Assembly (NCBI GenBank): GCA_964250615.1
Contig: CAXUGM010000001.1
Direction: 5' to 3' (one strand)
Length of the DNA stretch: 64,000 nt
Origin: Blautia sp900556555
Lineage (GTDB): Bacteria; Bacillota; Clostridia; Lachnospirales; Lachnospiraceae
A program made the position numbers and the translations under genes. Position 1 is the first letter of the stretch. Each line of letters begins with the position of its first letter. Under the pieces are notes generated by a model. That model was not told the origin of the DNA and did not search any database. It saw only the letters and a list, made by a program, of their open reading frames with translations. Below, piece by piece: positions 9,121 through 17,459 of the stretch.

Positions 9121-9693
9121 TTGGATAAAAAAATGACAGAAGACAAGTTTCGTAGCATATACCAACAACATTATCGATTAGTGATGAAGGTAGTATATAG
9201 CGTATTAAAGGATGTGGATTTTTCAGAGGATATCTGTCAGGAAGTATTTTTGTTATTTTCTGAAAATGTAGATACTATGGAGGAGGAGTGTTTTAAACAG
9301 TGGTTTATTGTAACAGCAAAGAGAAAATCTATTGATTTTTGTAGAAAAGCGTATCAGGTACACGAAGTTGCATCGTCTATTTCAGATACAGAAGAAAATC
9401 TGAAAGACAGAAGCAGCGTCTGGATATCCAGCAAAACCTATACACAGGTATCAACAGAAGAAGAGATTATGCACAAGCTGGAGCTTCAGGAATTAACAGA
9501 CAGAATGTTTGCTGATTTGGAGAAAAAGAATAAACACTGGTATGAGATTTTGAGAAGAACCTTTCTAAATGGAGAAAAAGCAGAAGATGTTGCCCGTGCT
9601 CTTGGCATCTCAATAGAAAATCTGAGAGCTAAGAAGCACAGGCTGAAAATCTGGATTAATAAGCATTACAGAGAAAGCTTTGAAGAATTATGA
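9121..9693 (+). CDS. ECF-like sigma-70 family RNA polymerase sigma factor
   Basis: 190 residues from TTG 9121; ATG 9133 is an alternative four codons in, and neither has a strong binding site. Region 2 is recognisable (YQQHYRLVMKVVYSVL...FSEDICQEVFLLF). Region 4 ends the protein as a helix-turn-helix (AEDVARALGISIENLRAKKHRL). The linker is longer than in minimal ECF factors. No anti-sigma gene is directly adjacent, but a single-pass membrane protein with an anti-sigma-like layout starts at 10845 on the far side of murG. The last 6 bp overlap the convergent murG stop. Confidence 0.85.
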   Translation: MDKKMTEDKFRSIYQQHYRLVMKVVYSVLKDVDFSEDICQEVFLLFSENVDTMEEECFKQWFIVTAKRKSIDFCRKAYQVHEVASSISDTEENLKDRSSVWISSKTYTQVSTEEEIMHKLELQELTDRMFADLEKKNKHWYEILRRTFLNGEKAEDVARALGISIENLRAKKHRLKIWINKHYRESFEEL

Positions 9694-10758
9694 ATGAGAT
9701 ACTGCTTCTTCAAACAGTTGTACAATCTGTTCAATAGAATCTTTATGCTTGCTGGAAGACATTGCAGTAACATAGGCTTCACGGTTTGTGTATAAATCAT
9801 GGATTGCATCCAAAAGAACATGGTCAGTGATTTCTTCTTCTTCCAGCACTTTGCTGTAACCAAGGCGTTCAAAGGAACGGGCATTTAAAATCTGGTCACC
9901 GCGGCTTGCCCGGGCAGAAAGAGGAATGAGAAGATTAGGCTTATTCAGGGCACTGAGTTCACAGATGGCGTTAGCTCCTGCACGGGAAATAACAATATCT
10001 GACAGGGCAAATAAATCTGCGAGTTCTTTTTTGATATATTCGTATTGTACATAGCCTTTGGTACCAACCAAGCTTTCATCCAATTTATCTTTTCCGCAGA
10101 GATGGATAACCTGAAAATCTTTCAGAAGTTCAGGAAGGATGGCTCTTACAGCATCATTTACTGCAGCAGCGCCAAGGCTTCCACCTATAATGAGAATTAC
10201 TGGTTTTTCAGAAGAAAATCCGGTGAATTCTAAGGCTTTTTCAGGATTTCCGGTCAACAATTCCTGACGGATAGGTGTTCCTGTGAGGACGGCTTTTTCC
10301 GCAGGAAGATGGGAAACTGTTTCAGGAAAATTACAACATACTTTCGTGGCAAAAGGAATGGATAATTTATTTGCCAGTCCCGGGGTCATGTCAGACTCAT
10401 GGATGAAAGTAGGAATTTTCCTTCTGCTTGCTGCAATTACTACAGGAACAGTTACAAAGCCGCCTTTAGAGAAGACAACATCTGGCTTTAACTGCTTCAT
10501 TAATTTTTTCGCTTCAAACAAACCCTTCATGACTTTGAATGGGTCAGTGAAGTTTTTGACATCGAAATAACGTCTGAGCTTACCGGAAGAAATTCCATAA
10601 TAAGGAATGCCCAGTTCTTCGATTAGTTTTTTTTCGATTCCATCGTAAGAACCAATATAGGAAATTTGATATCCCAGTTCTTTCAATCGTGGAATCATAG
10701 CTATATTCGGAGTAACGTGTCCGGCTGTTCCGCCGCCGGTGAGTACGATATGTTTCAT
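9688..10758 (-). CDS. murG: MurG, undecaprenyl-PP-MurNAc-pentapeptide GlcNAc transferase
   Basis: 356 residues, the usual MurG length. It adds GlcNAc to lipid I to make lipid II on the inner face of the membrane. The N-terminus MKHIVLTGGGTAGHVTPN contains the glycine-rich loop, and the C-domain has the donor-site ISRAGANAICELSALNKPNLLIPL. The start at 10758 is fixed by AGGAGG at 10765-10770 on the minus strand; an upstream ATG would add 23 non-homologous residues. It stands alone here, outside a division/cell-wall cluster and flanked by genes on the opposite strand. Confidence 0.97.
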   Translation of the reverse strand: MKHIVLTGGGTAGHVTPNIAMIPRLKELGYQISYIGSYDGIEKKLIEELGIPYYGISSGKLRRYFDVKNFTDPFKVMKGLFEAKKLMKQLKPDVVFSKGGFVTVPVVIAASRRKIPTFIHESDMTPGLANKLSIPFATKVCCNFPETVSHLPAEKAVLTGTPIRQELLTGNPEKALEFTGFSSEKPVILIIGGSLGAAAVNDAVRAILPELLKDFQVIHLCGKDKLDESLVGTKGYVQYEYIKKELADLFALSDIVISRAGANAICELSALNKPNLLIPLSARASRGDQILNARSFERLGYSKVLEEEEITDHVLLDAIHDLYTNREAYVTAMSSSKHKDSIEQIVQLFEEAVSHS

Positions 10759-10844
10759 GGTGTACCTCCTGATCTGTTCAAAATAGTAACTATATGATAA
10801 TATGATACACTTGTCAGAAAAAGTCAAGGAAAGATAGGAGTTTC

Positions 10845-11759
10845 ATGGATAAAATAGCAGAACAGAAAAACAGAAGACGAACTCTTTCTGCCCAGGACCA
10901 GTACGACGAGAATTTCAATGGCGGCTACAGTCCTGAAGAGCTGGAAGAAGCCGCATTAATTGAAAGAGAAATACAAAACATTCCTGATATGCCCGAATGG
11001 GAGCCTACAGAAGAAAAATTTCAGGCACTTATGGCAAAAGCCAGAGAAAGAGGCCTGTTTACAGACGGCGAACATTCAGAAGTCAAAGAAAATGAAAAAA
11101 CAGATGCATTAGAAAATACAAATGAAAATGAACAAAATCCCAAAGAAAAAAGTAACCGTAAACAAAAGATATGCAGTATGAAAAAGAAGGTGATAAAATG
11201 GTCGGCTGTGGCAGCAGCCACCATAATAGGAATATTTACAGTCTCTATGAGCAGTGAAGCAAACAGAGCATATATTATGCAAGAAGTAAACAGGTTGTTT
11301 GGGAATGATGTGAACACAGAGTTAGATAATGTGGAAGTTAAGGAAAGTGGAAGAACGGTAGAATATGCATTTGAAGATATTGAAAATACGTTCAATATAA
11401 CGATGCCGGAGTTGTACTATCTTCCAGATGATATGGAATATATAGATTATACGTTGGATAAGAGTGCACAAACGGCAATTATCAGGTATTCTTTTAAAGA
11501 ACAGATAATATATTTAGCTGTTTTTATCAATAATAAAGAGACAACTAGGTTATCGCAAGAAGATACAGGAACACATTTATATGATATAAGCAGTGAATGG
11601 GTATCGGAATTAAAAAGTTCCTTATGGAAAATATACGAAGAAGGAGATGAACAACCGACTTATAGTTTGAAATGGAACTATAAGAATGTACATTATGAGT
11701 TTCTGGGAAAAATCAATGAGGAAGAAATGTCAAAAATTGCAAAAGAAATTTTATACTAA
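10845..11759 (+). CDS. Anti-sigma-like single-pass membrane protein (DUF4367-like C-terminus)
   Basis: 304 residues. A cytoplasmic N-terminal part of about 115 residues is acidic, with a Lys/Glu-rich stretch at 80-115. One membrane segment follows (about 118-135, AVAAATIIGIFTVS), then an extracytoplasmic region of about 165 residues with alternating beta-like strands, as in DUF4367 domains. This topology matches anti-sigma factors that hold an ECF sigma factor at the membrane. The sigma gene at 9121-9693 is the obvious candidate partner, separated by the oppositely oriented murG. Function is inferred. ATAGGAG precedes the start. Confidence 0.55.
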   Translation: MDKIAEQKNRRRTLSAQDQYDENFNGGYSPEELEEAALIEREIQNIPDMPEWEPTEEKFQALMAKARERGLFTDGEHSEVKENEKTDALENTNENEQNPKEKSNRKQKICSMKKKVIKWSAVAAATIIGIFTVSMSSEANRAYIMQEVNRLFGNDVNTELDNVEVKESGRTVEYAFEDIENTFNITMPELYYLPDDMEYIDYTLDKSAQTAIIRYSFKEQIIYLAVFINNKETTRLSQEDTGTHLYDISSEWVSELKSSLWKIYEEGDEQPTYSLKWNYKNVHYEFLGKINEEEMSKIAKEILY

Positions 11760-11784
11760 ATTTTAAAGAAGGAGAACATATTTT

Positions 11785-12270
11785 ATGAAAAAGTGTAAGA
11801 AAGTAATTAGTTTATTTTTTAGTATGGTGTTTTTTTTGAGTGTTGGTATTAACGTAAAGGCAGCAGATTTTGAGGATTTAGGTAAAGTAGTTGATGGGTC
11901 GCAATTGCTTGATGCAAAAGAATCGACAGTTACGATAGAAAGTCTTGCAAAAGGTAATATTTTAAATAACGGAACCGCAAGTCTTTCCAATAATGGCAAT
12001 GGAGAAGTTAATGTATACGGTGCAGTTTTAGGAAGTGTTATGTGCGATAAATTAGTATTGAAAATGACGCTACAGAGATATTCGGATGGTGCTTGGAGAT
12101 ATGTGCAGGAGTTTTCTGATACAAAATATAATGATTCAATGTTGACAAAGAGTTATAATGTATCTGTAAAAAAAGGCTATTATTATAGGGTAAAAGCTGC
12201 ATGTGCTGCTTATAAAGGTTCAACGATGGAAAGCAAGACCCCTATGACAAACGGCATCTGGATTGACTAA
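11785..12270 (+). CDS. Small secreted protein, DUF6147-like
   Basis: 161 residues with a clear signal peptide (basic MKKCKK, hydrophobic core to about residue 25, likely cut after VKA). The mature part is rich in Ser, Asn, Tyr and beta-strand-like patterns, with two Cys that could form a disulfide (MCDKL and AACAAY). AAGGAG precedes the ATG, 25 bp after the anti-sigma-like gene, so the two are probably one transcript. It resembles DUF6147 proteins, whose function I do not know. Confidence 0.65.
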   Translation: MKKCKKVISLFFSMVFFLSVGINVKAADFEDLGKVVDGSQLLDAKESTVTIESLAKGNILNNGTASLSNNGNGEVNVYGAVLGSVMCDKLVLKMTLQRYSDGAWRYVQEFSDTKYNDSMLTKSYNVSVKKGYYYRVKAACAAYKGSTMESKTPMTNGIWID

Positions 12271-12357
12271 CCCACTTTGTCTATATTTCCCATAATGTGC
12301 ATCCATTAAATTATATTTCCTATAAGTTTCCACAAATTTAATATTCATTCCCCTATT

Positions 12358-12419
12358 AAAACCCCCTTATGTGCTGTATAATGTTAGTATGACATTCATT
12401 ATACAGCAAAGGGGGTTTT
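12358..12419. promoter_or_regulatory. Large inverted repeat just upstream of the MBL gene
   Basis: Left arm 12358-12383 and right arm 12397-12419 are complementary: AAAACCCCCTT and GCTGTATAATG pair with their reverse complements on the right, leaving a 3-nt bulge and a 13-nt loop. The right arm ends GGGGGTTTTCTTT, so in RNA it can act as a terminator for the secreted-protein gene. It also contains the likely GGGGG ribosome binding site of the ATG at 12424. In DNA each arm carries TATAAT, one on each strand. It may be a terminator, an RBS-masking hairpin or a repressor operator. Confidence 0.7.
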
Positions 12420-12423
12420 CTTT

Positions 12424-14031
12424 ATGAAGCTGACTTTTATTGGTGCTGCTCATGAGGTGACAGGGAGCTGTTATTATCTGGAGGCAGCGGGGAAGAAGTT
12501 TATTGTTGACTGTGGTATGGAGCAAGGGCCTGACCAGTATGAGAACCAGGATATTCCGGTGCCCCTTTCAGAGTTGGATTTTGCTCTTTTGACCCATGCC
12601 CATATTGACCATTCGGGAAATTTCCCATTGGCCTATGCAAAAGGCTTCCGTGGACCTGTTTATGCAACCTCTGCCACTTGTGCCCTGTGTGACATTATGC
12701 TGCGTGACAGTGCCCATATCCAGATGTTCGAGGCAGAATGGAGAAACAGGAAGGCCAGAAGAAATGGGCAGGCAGAGTTTGTGCCGGCTTATACTATGGA
12801 AGATGCACTGGGGGTTATTCAGCTTTTTGCTGAGTGCAGCTATGATAAGGTCATTGAACTTGCGGAAGGTATTAAGGTGCGTTTTGTAGATGCAGGCCAT
12901 CTGCTTGGCTCTGCCAGTATTGAATTGTGGATCACAGAAGAAGGCGAGGAACGTAAGATTGTATTTTCCGGTGATATCGGAAACCTGGATCAGCCGTTGA
13001 TTAAAGACCCTACATACATTGAAAGTGCAGATTATGTAGTGATGGAGTCGACTTACGGTGACAGAAGCCATGGAGAAAAGCCGGAATATGTGCAGGCACT
13101 TACAGAGGTTGTGCGGAAGACCTTTGCCAGAGGCGGAAATGTAGTCATTCCTTCTTTTGCTGTTGGCCGTACCCAGGAGATGCTGTACTTTTTGCGTAAA
13201 ATCAAAGAAGATAACTTGCTTCCGGAATTTCCGGGATTCGAGGTCTATGTGGATAGCCCGCTAGCTGTGCAGGCAACGACGATATTCAAGGAGCATTATA
13301 CAGAATGCTATGATGAAGAAGCCATGGAACTGATTAATAAGGGAATCAACCCCATTGCATTTCCGGGGCTCCGTCTGTCCATTACCAGTGATGAATCAAG
13401 AGCCATTAACTTTAATGACAAACCGAAAGTTATCCTTTCTGCCAGCGGTATGTGTGATGCGGGCCGGATTAAGCATCATCTGAAACATAATCTGTGGAGA
13501 AGGGAGTCTACGATTTTATTTGTTGGTTATCAGGCAATTGGAACTTTAGGAAGGGCTTTAGTGGAAGGTGCTACGGATGTAAGGCTTTTCGGTGAGGATA
13601 TTCATGTCAATGCGGAGATTATCCGTCTTCCAGGTATCAGCGGACACGCAGATGACCAAGGGCTTATGCGGTGGGCTAGTTCCTTTAAGGAAAAGCCTAA
13701 GAGAGTCTTTGTGGCTCATGGCGATGACCAGGTTTGTGATATTTTTGCAAAACGTCTGGAAACGGAGCTTGGATATTCTGCACTTGCACCGTACAGTGGA
13801 ACGGAAGTAGACCTGCTTACCAATGAAGTTACGAAACAGACCGTTGGTATTGTAGTGAAGCATACAGAGCAGAAAGCTAAGAGCCGGAAGGCGGCAGGTG
13901 TATTTGCAAGACTGGTGGCAGCAGGACAGAGACTTATGGCTGTTATCCGCAGAAATGAAGGCGGTGCCAATAAGGATCTGGCAAGATTTGCGGATCAGAT
14001 AAATTCCCTTTGTGATAAGTGGGATAGATAA
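12424..14031 (+). CDS. MBL-fold beta-CASP RNA-processing-type hydrolase
   Basis: 535 residues. The N-terminal metallo-beta-lactamase domain has the zinc motif HAHIDH (58-63) and further metal ligands in DAGHLLGSA and FSGDIG. A beta-CASP domain follows (about 210-390, containing SFAVGRTQEML), then the ISGHADDQGL and VFVAHGDDQ C-terminal motifs. This is the YSH1/CPSF-73-like family (COG1236), related to RNases. It is a likely RNA endonuclease or exonuclease, but the substrate is unknown and it is not RNase J itself. A 75-residue basic C-terminal tail extends beyond the core. Confidence 0.88.
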   Translation: MKLTFIGAAHEVTGSCYYLEAAGKKFIVDCGMEQGPDQYENQDIPVPLSELDFALLTHAHIDHSGNFPLAYAKGFRGPVYATSATCALCDIMLRDSAHIQMFEAEWRNRKARRNGQAEFVPAYTMEDALGVIQLFAECSYDKVIELAEGIKVRFVDAGHLLGSASIELWITEEGEERKIVFSGDIGNLDQPLIKDPTYIESADYVVMESTYGDRSHGEKPEYVQALTEVVRKTFARGGNVVIPSFAVGRTQEMLYFLRKIKEDNLLPEFPGFEVYVDSPLAVQATTIFKEHYTECYDEEAMELINKGINPIAFPGLRLSITSDESRAINFNDKPKVILSASGMCDAGRIKHHLKHNLWRRESTILFVGYQAIGTLGRALVEGATDVRLFGEDIHVNAEIIRLPGISGHADDQGLMRWASSFKEKPKRVFVAHGDDQVCDIFAKRLETELGYSALAPYSGTEVDLLTNEVTKQTVGIVVKHTEQKAKSRKAAGVFARLVAAGQRLMAVIRRNEGGANKDLARFADQINSLCDKWDR

Positions 14032-14085
14032 GTTGTAGAATCTGTATTAGAAAATTTGTGAAAAATAATAGGACATCATGTAGGA

Positions 14086-14130
14086 GGCAGAGTGTTCACC
14101 ACTTTAAAATGATGAATACTCTGCCTTTTT
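14086..14130 (+). terminator. Rho-independent terminator of the MBL gene
   Basis: A 13-bp stem (14086-14098 with 14113-14125, one G-T pair) is followed by TTTTT. The A-rich stretch from here to the promoter at 14206 contains no gene that I can support. Confidence 0.85.
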
Positions 14131-14205
14131 GTGCAAAAGTAACAAAAAAACAGAAGATAAAAAAAGAAGAGTAAAGAAAATACACATGAAAGTAAAAAAA
14201 AGACG

Positions 14206-14234
14206 TTCAAAAACAAGAGGGGTTCTTCTATAAT
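14206..14234 (+). promoter_or_regulatory. Candidate promoter of the arabinoxylan ABC operon
   Basis: TTCAAA (14206-14211), 17 bp, TATAAT (14229-14234). The weak -35 fits dependence on an activator such as the YesN-type regulator at 20789. The leader from here to ATG 14358 is about 115 nt. Confidence 0.55.
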
Positions 14235-14357
14235 TTTTTTTAGAAAGGGAATATGACACACAAATACTTTCCATATCCTGAATTCCGGGGCCTCATTCGA
14301 AGCGGTATGGAAAAAACTGTGTGTGCGGTATTCTATAGGATTATGAGGAGGATTATT

Positions 14358-15635
14358 ATGAAGAAAAAAATGCTTGGTTTATTGCTGCCATTGACCTTGG
14401 CAGCAGGGATGCTTACAGGCTGCGGTGGTGAAGAAAGCAGCAGCGATGAAAAAACACTGACCCTTTGGAGTATTGCTACAGAATCAGACAATATGCATAG
14501 TTCCTATTTAAAAGCAATCGAAGAATGGGAAGAAAAACATGAGGGATATAAAATTAAATTTGAAACATTTGAAAACCAGTCTTATAAAACAAAGATTAAA
14601 TCTGCGGTAGCAGCAAATGAACTGCCGGATATCTTTTTTACTTTCGGAGGAGGTTTTTCACAGCCGTTTGCAGAGTCAGGAAAGGTGCTGCCACTTGATG
14701 ACTATTATGAAAACTACAAAGATTTGCTTCCAGAAGCAGCACTGAAAAACCAGACATACGACGGAACGATTTATGGTTCTACTTTTACAACACCGGTTTC
14801 TATGATGTTCTATAACAAGAATATTTTTGAAGAGAACAATATTAAAGTTCCGGCTACATACGATGAACTTCTTACCGCAGTAACTACATTAAAAGATGCC
14901 GGAATCACACCGATTGCCACTTCCGTAAAGGATACCTGGGTATTGGGAATGCTCCACGATGGACTTACATTGAAATCTGCTGGTGCTACAAAGTTACAGA
15001 ATGCACTGTTGAAACAGGAAGGACAGAGCTACAATGATTCAGATATGCTTCAGTCTGCAAAAGCAATTGTTGAGTTAAAGGAAAAAGGTGCTTTTGAAGA
15101 AGGCGCTACAGGTCTTTCCAATGATGAAGCTGTGCAGCCGTTTCTTGATGGACAGGCAGGTATGTTCTTTACCGGTTCTTGGTTAGGTGGAGATATTAAC
15201 ACAAAATCTTATGATAAAGAGGCTTTTGGTGTTGCACCGATTCCAGTATTAAATTCTGAAAATTCATCTTTATCAGATTTCATGGGTGGAGCTTCTGATA
15301 CGTTTATGGTTGCAAAATCAACAAAATATCCAGAAGTGGCTTGTGATGCGGCATTCGAAATTGCAAAATATATTTCAAAGAATGCATATCTGGAAGGTGT
15401 TGCAATTCCTGCATGGAAAGTAGATTACGATGATTCAGAAGTTGAACCGATGACAAAAGAGATTGCAGGCTACACAACAGAAGCAAATTCCTTTACTTTG
15501 TGGTTTGACACACTTCTTCCGGCAGAAGATGCAAACAAATATTTGGAACTCCTTCAGCAGTTATATACAGGTGGAATCACACCAGAAGAGTATGTGAAGG
15601 CCATGGCTGATCAGTTTGATAGCACGAAAAAATAA
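14358..15635 (+). CDS. ABC sugar-binding lipoprotein (family 1 solute-binding protein)
   Basis: 425 residues from ATG 14358, fixed by GAGGAGG 6 nt upstream. A signal peptide ends in the lipobox LTGC, so the protein is lipid-anchored on the outer face. The fold pattern is that of MalE-like carbohydrate-binding proteins (LTLWSIATESD at the mature start, PDIFFTFGGGF, GQAGMFFTGSW). Two permease genes follow, then GH51; the downstream GH3 and GH120 genes suggest that it binds xylo- or arabinoxylo-oligosaccharides. Substrate is inferred from these neighbours. No ATPase gene is in the locus, so a shared MsmK-type ATPase is expected elsewhere. Confidence 0.9.
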   Translation: MKKKMLGLLLPLTLAAGMLTGCGGEESSSDEKTLTLWSIATESDNMHSSYLKAIEEWEEKHEGYKIKFETFENQSYKTKIKSAVAANELPDIFFTFGGGFSQPFAESGKVLPLDDYYENYKDLLPEAALKNQTYDGTIYGSTFTTPVSMMFYNKNIFEENNIKVPATYDELLTAVTTLKDAGITPIATSVKDTWVLGMLHDGLTLKSAGATKLQNALLKQEGQSYNDSDMLQSAKAIVELKEKGAFEEGATGLSNDEAVQPFLDGQAGMFFTGSWLGGDINTKSYDKEAFGVAPIPVLNSENSSLSDFMGGASDTFMVAKSTKYPEVACDAAFEIAKYISKNAYLEGVAIPAWKVDYDDSEVEPMTKEIAGYTTEANSFTLWFDTLLPAEDANKYLELLQQLYTGGITPEEYVKAMADQFDSTKK

Positions 15636-15647
15636 GGTATATTTGAT

Positions 15648-15682
15648 AATTCCTTTGGACTTCGCAAGAAGCCAAAGGAATT
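15648..15682 (+). other. Intercistronic stem-loop
   Basis: A perfect 11-bp stem (AATTCCTTTGG, 15648-15658, with 15672-15682) and 13-nt loop, with no T-run after it. Its position between the binding-protein and permease genes fits an mRNA-stabilising hairpin or partial terminator that lets the binding protein be made in excess, as in many sugar ABC operons. Confidence 0.7.
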
Positions 15683-15704
15683 ATTTGAAAGGAGAGGTTC
15701 CATT

Positions 15705-16586
15705 ATGGATAAAGTAAGACGGAATAAAACAGCGTTAGTGATATTCCTTTTGCCAGCTACAATACTGTTTGCTGTTATTATCATCATTCCTATTTTTATG
15801 TCTGGATATTATAGTCTTCTTGAATGGGATGGTATAACAAAAGGTACCTTTGTTGGTCTGGATAATTATATTAATCTTTTTAAAGATCAGTCAATTCAAT
15901 TTTCGAAAACCCTGTGGCATGCAGTGATTATTGCACTTTGCTCTGTTTTCATCCAGCTTCCTATTTCTCTGGGACTGGCATTAATATTGGCAAAGGGAAT
16001 CAAGGGTGAAAGATTTTTCCTGAGTGTCTTTTTCATCCCTGTTTTGATTTCAAGTGTTGTCATCGGACAATTATGGCTGAAAATTTACAACCCTAACTAT
16101 GGATTGTTAAATACTTTTTTGAAGATGGTGGGGTTATCTGAATGGGTACACACATGGCTAGGAGAAGAAAAAACGGCTCTGGCTGCGGTTATGATTCCTA
16201 TTCTCTGGCAGTTTATAGGATACCATATGCTACTGTTTTATGCAGGAATCAAATCAGTTCCAAAGGAATTGATAGAGGCTGCACAGGTTGATGGTGCAAC
16301 TCCCGGGCAGATAAATACAAAAATTATCATTCCGCAGATAAAACCAATTATCAGAATGTGCCTTATATTTGCAATTGTCGGTTCTTTTAAAACATTTGAT
16401 ATGATTTATGTGCTTACCAATGGAGGACCTGCACATGCTTCGGAGGTGCCTTCAACACTGATGATTAATTTGATATTTGGGCGTAATCAATACGGACTTG
16501 GTTCTGCGGTTGCTGTAATGATTATCATTTTATGTTTTGTCTTTGCTGTTGGAATTAAAAAGATTTTTAAAGTGGAGGGAGAATAG
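15705..16586 (+). CDS. Sugar ABC transporter permease (MalF-like)
   Basis: 293 residues with six membrane segments and the permease EAA loop EAAQVDGATPGQINTKIIIP at about 190-210. It pairs with the permease encoded 2 bp downstream to form the membrane channel of the importer fed by the lipoprotein at 14358-15635. AAAGGAGAGG precedes the ATG. Assignment to carbohydrate uptake (CUT1) is firm. The arabinoxylan substrate is inferred from the glycosidases alongside. Confidence 0.93.
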   Translation: MDKVRRNKTALVIFLLPATILFAVIIIIPIFMSGYYSLLEWDGITKGTFVGLDNYINLFKDQSIQFSKTLWHAVIIALCSVFIQLPISLGLALILAKGIKGERFFLSVFFIPVLISSVVIGQLWLKIYNPNYGLLNTFLKMVGLSEWVHTWLGEEKTALAAVMIPILWQFIGYHMLLFYAGIKSVPKELIEAAQVDGATPGQINTKIIIPQIKPIIRMCLIFAIVGSFKTFDMIYVLTNGGPAHASEVPSTLMINLIFGRNQYGLGSAVAVMIIILCFVFAVGIKKIFKVEGE

Positions 16587-16587
16587 T

Positions 16588-17418
16588 ATGAAAAAGATAA
16601 ATGCAAAAAATGCTGTTAAATATGCTGTTTTAATTTTCTGGACATTTGTCAGCCTGTTTCCACTTTACTATATGCTGATGTTTTCCTTAAAAGATAACAG
16701 TGAAATTTTTGGTGCTAACATCATTGGACTGCCAGAAAACTGGTTATGGTCTAATTATAGCAAAGCTCTGACTGCGGGAAACATGGGATTATATTTTTTT
16801 AACAGTTGCATTGTGACTGGTGTTACTATTTTGTGTACTATTCTGTTTTCACTTATGGCAACATATGCTCTGGAACGTATGGTGTGGAAAGGAAGAAAAC
16901 AGGTAAATGCACTGTTTATGTTGGGACTTACAGTGCCTATTCATGCAGCAATCCTTCCAGTGTTTATCATATTAAGAAAGCTTCACATGCTAAATAGCTA
17001 TCAGAGTTTAATCGTACCGTATATTGCGTTTGCTCTTGCTATGGCGATTATGATCTGTTCTTCTTTTATGAGCAGTATTCCTGTTGAACTGGAAGAAAGT
17101 GCCTGCATAGACGGTGCCGGTATTTATAGAATTTTCTGGGTCATTATTTGCCCTCTTATGAAGCCGGCGTTTGCATCTGTTGCAATCTTTACCTTTTTAC
17201 AGGCATGGAATGAATTAATGTTTGCAATTATTTATATCAGTGATGCAAAATTTAGAACACTGTCAGTAGGTATCCAGAGTCTGTCAGGAGCCTATACAAC
17301 AGACTGGGGTCCAATCGGAGCCGGGCTTGTGATTGCGACATTCCCAACGCTAATTGTATATCTGTTAATGAGTAAAAAGATACAGACTTCTCTTATGGCA
17401 GGTGCTATCAAAGGATAG
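16588..17418 (+). CDS. Sugar ABC transporter permease (MalG-like)
   Basis: 276 residues from ATG 16588, with GGAGGGAG 7 nt upstream; a longer in-frame start at 16537 lies inside the previous gene. It has six membrane segments and the EAA loop ESACIDGAGIYRIFWVIICP at about 180-200. It partners the MalF-like protein. As usual for CUT1 systems, no ATP-binding gene is linked. Confidence 0.93.
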   Translation: MKKINAKNAVKYAVLIFWTFVSLFPLYYMLMFSLKDNSEIFGANIIGLPENWLWSNYSKALTAGNMGLYFFNSCIVTGVTILCTILFSLMATYALERMVWKGRKQVNALFMLGLTVPIHAAILPVFIILRKLHMLNSYQSLIVPYIAFALAMAIMICSSFMSSIPVELEESACIDGAGIYRIFWVIICPLMKPAFASVAIFTFLQAWNELMFAIIYISDAKFRTLSVGIQSLSGAYTTDWGPIGAGLVIATFPTLIVYLLMSKKIQTSLMAGAIKG

Positions 17419-17459
17419 TAGTTTTATGATTTGAAATATCAAAAAAAGGAGTGGCACAC

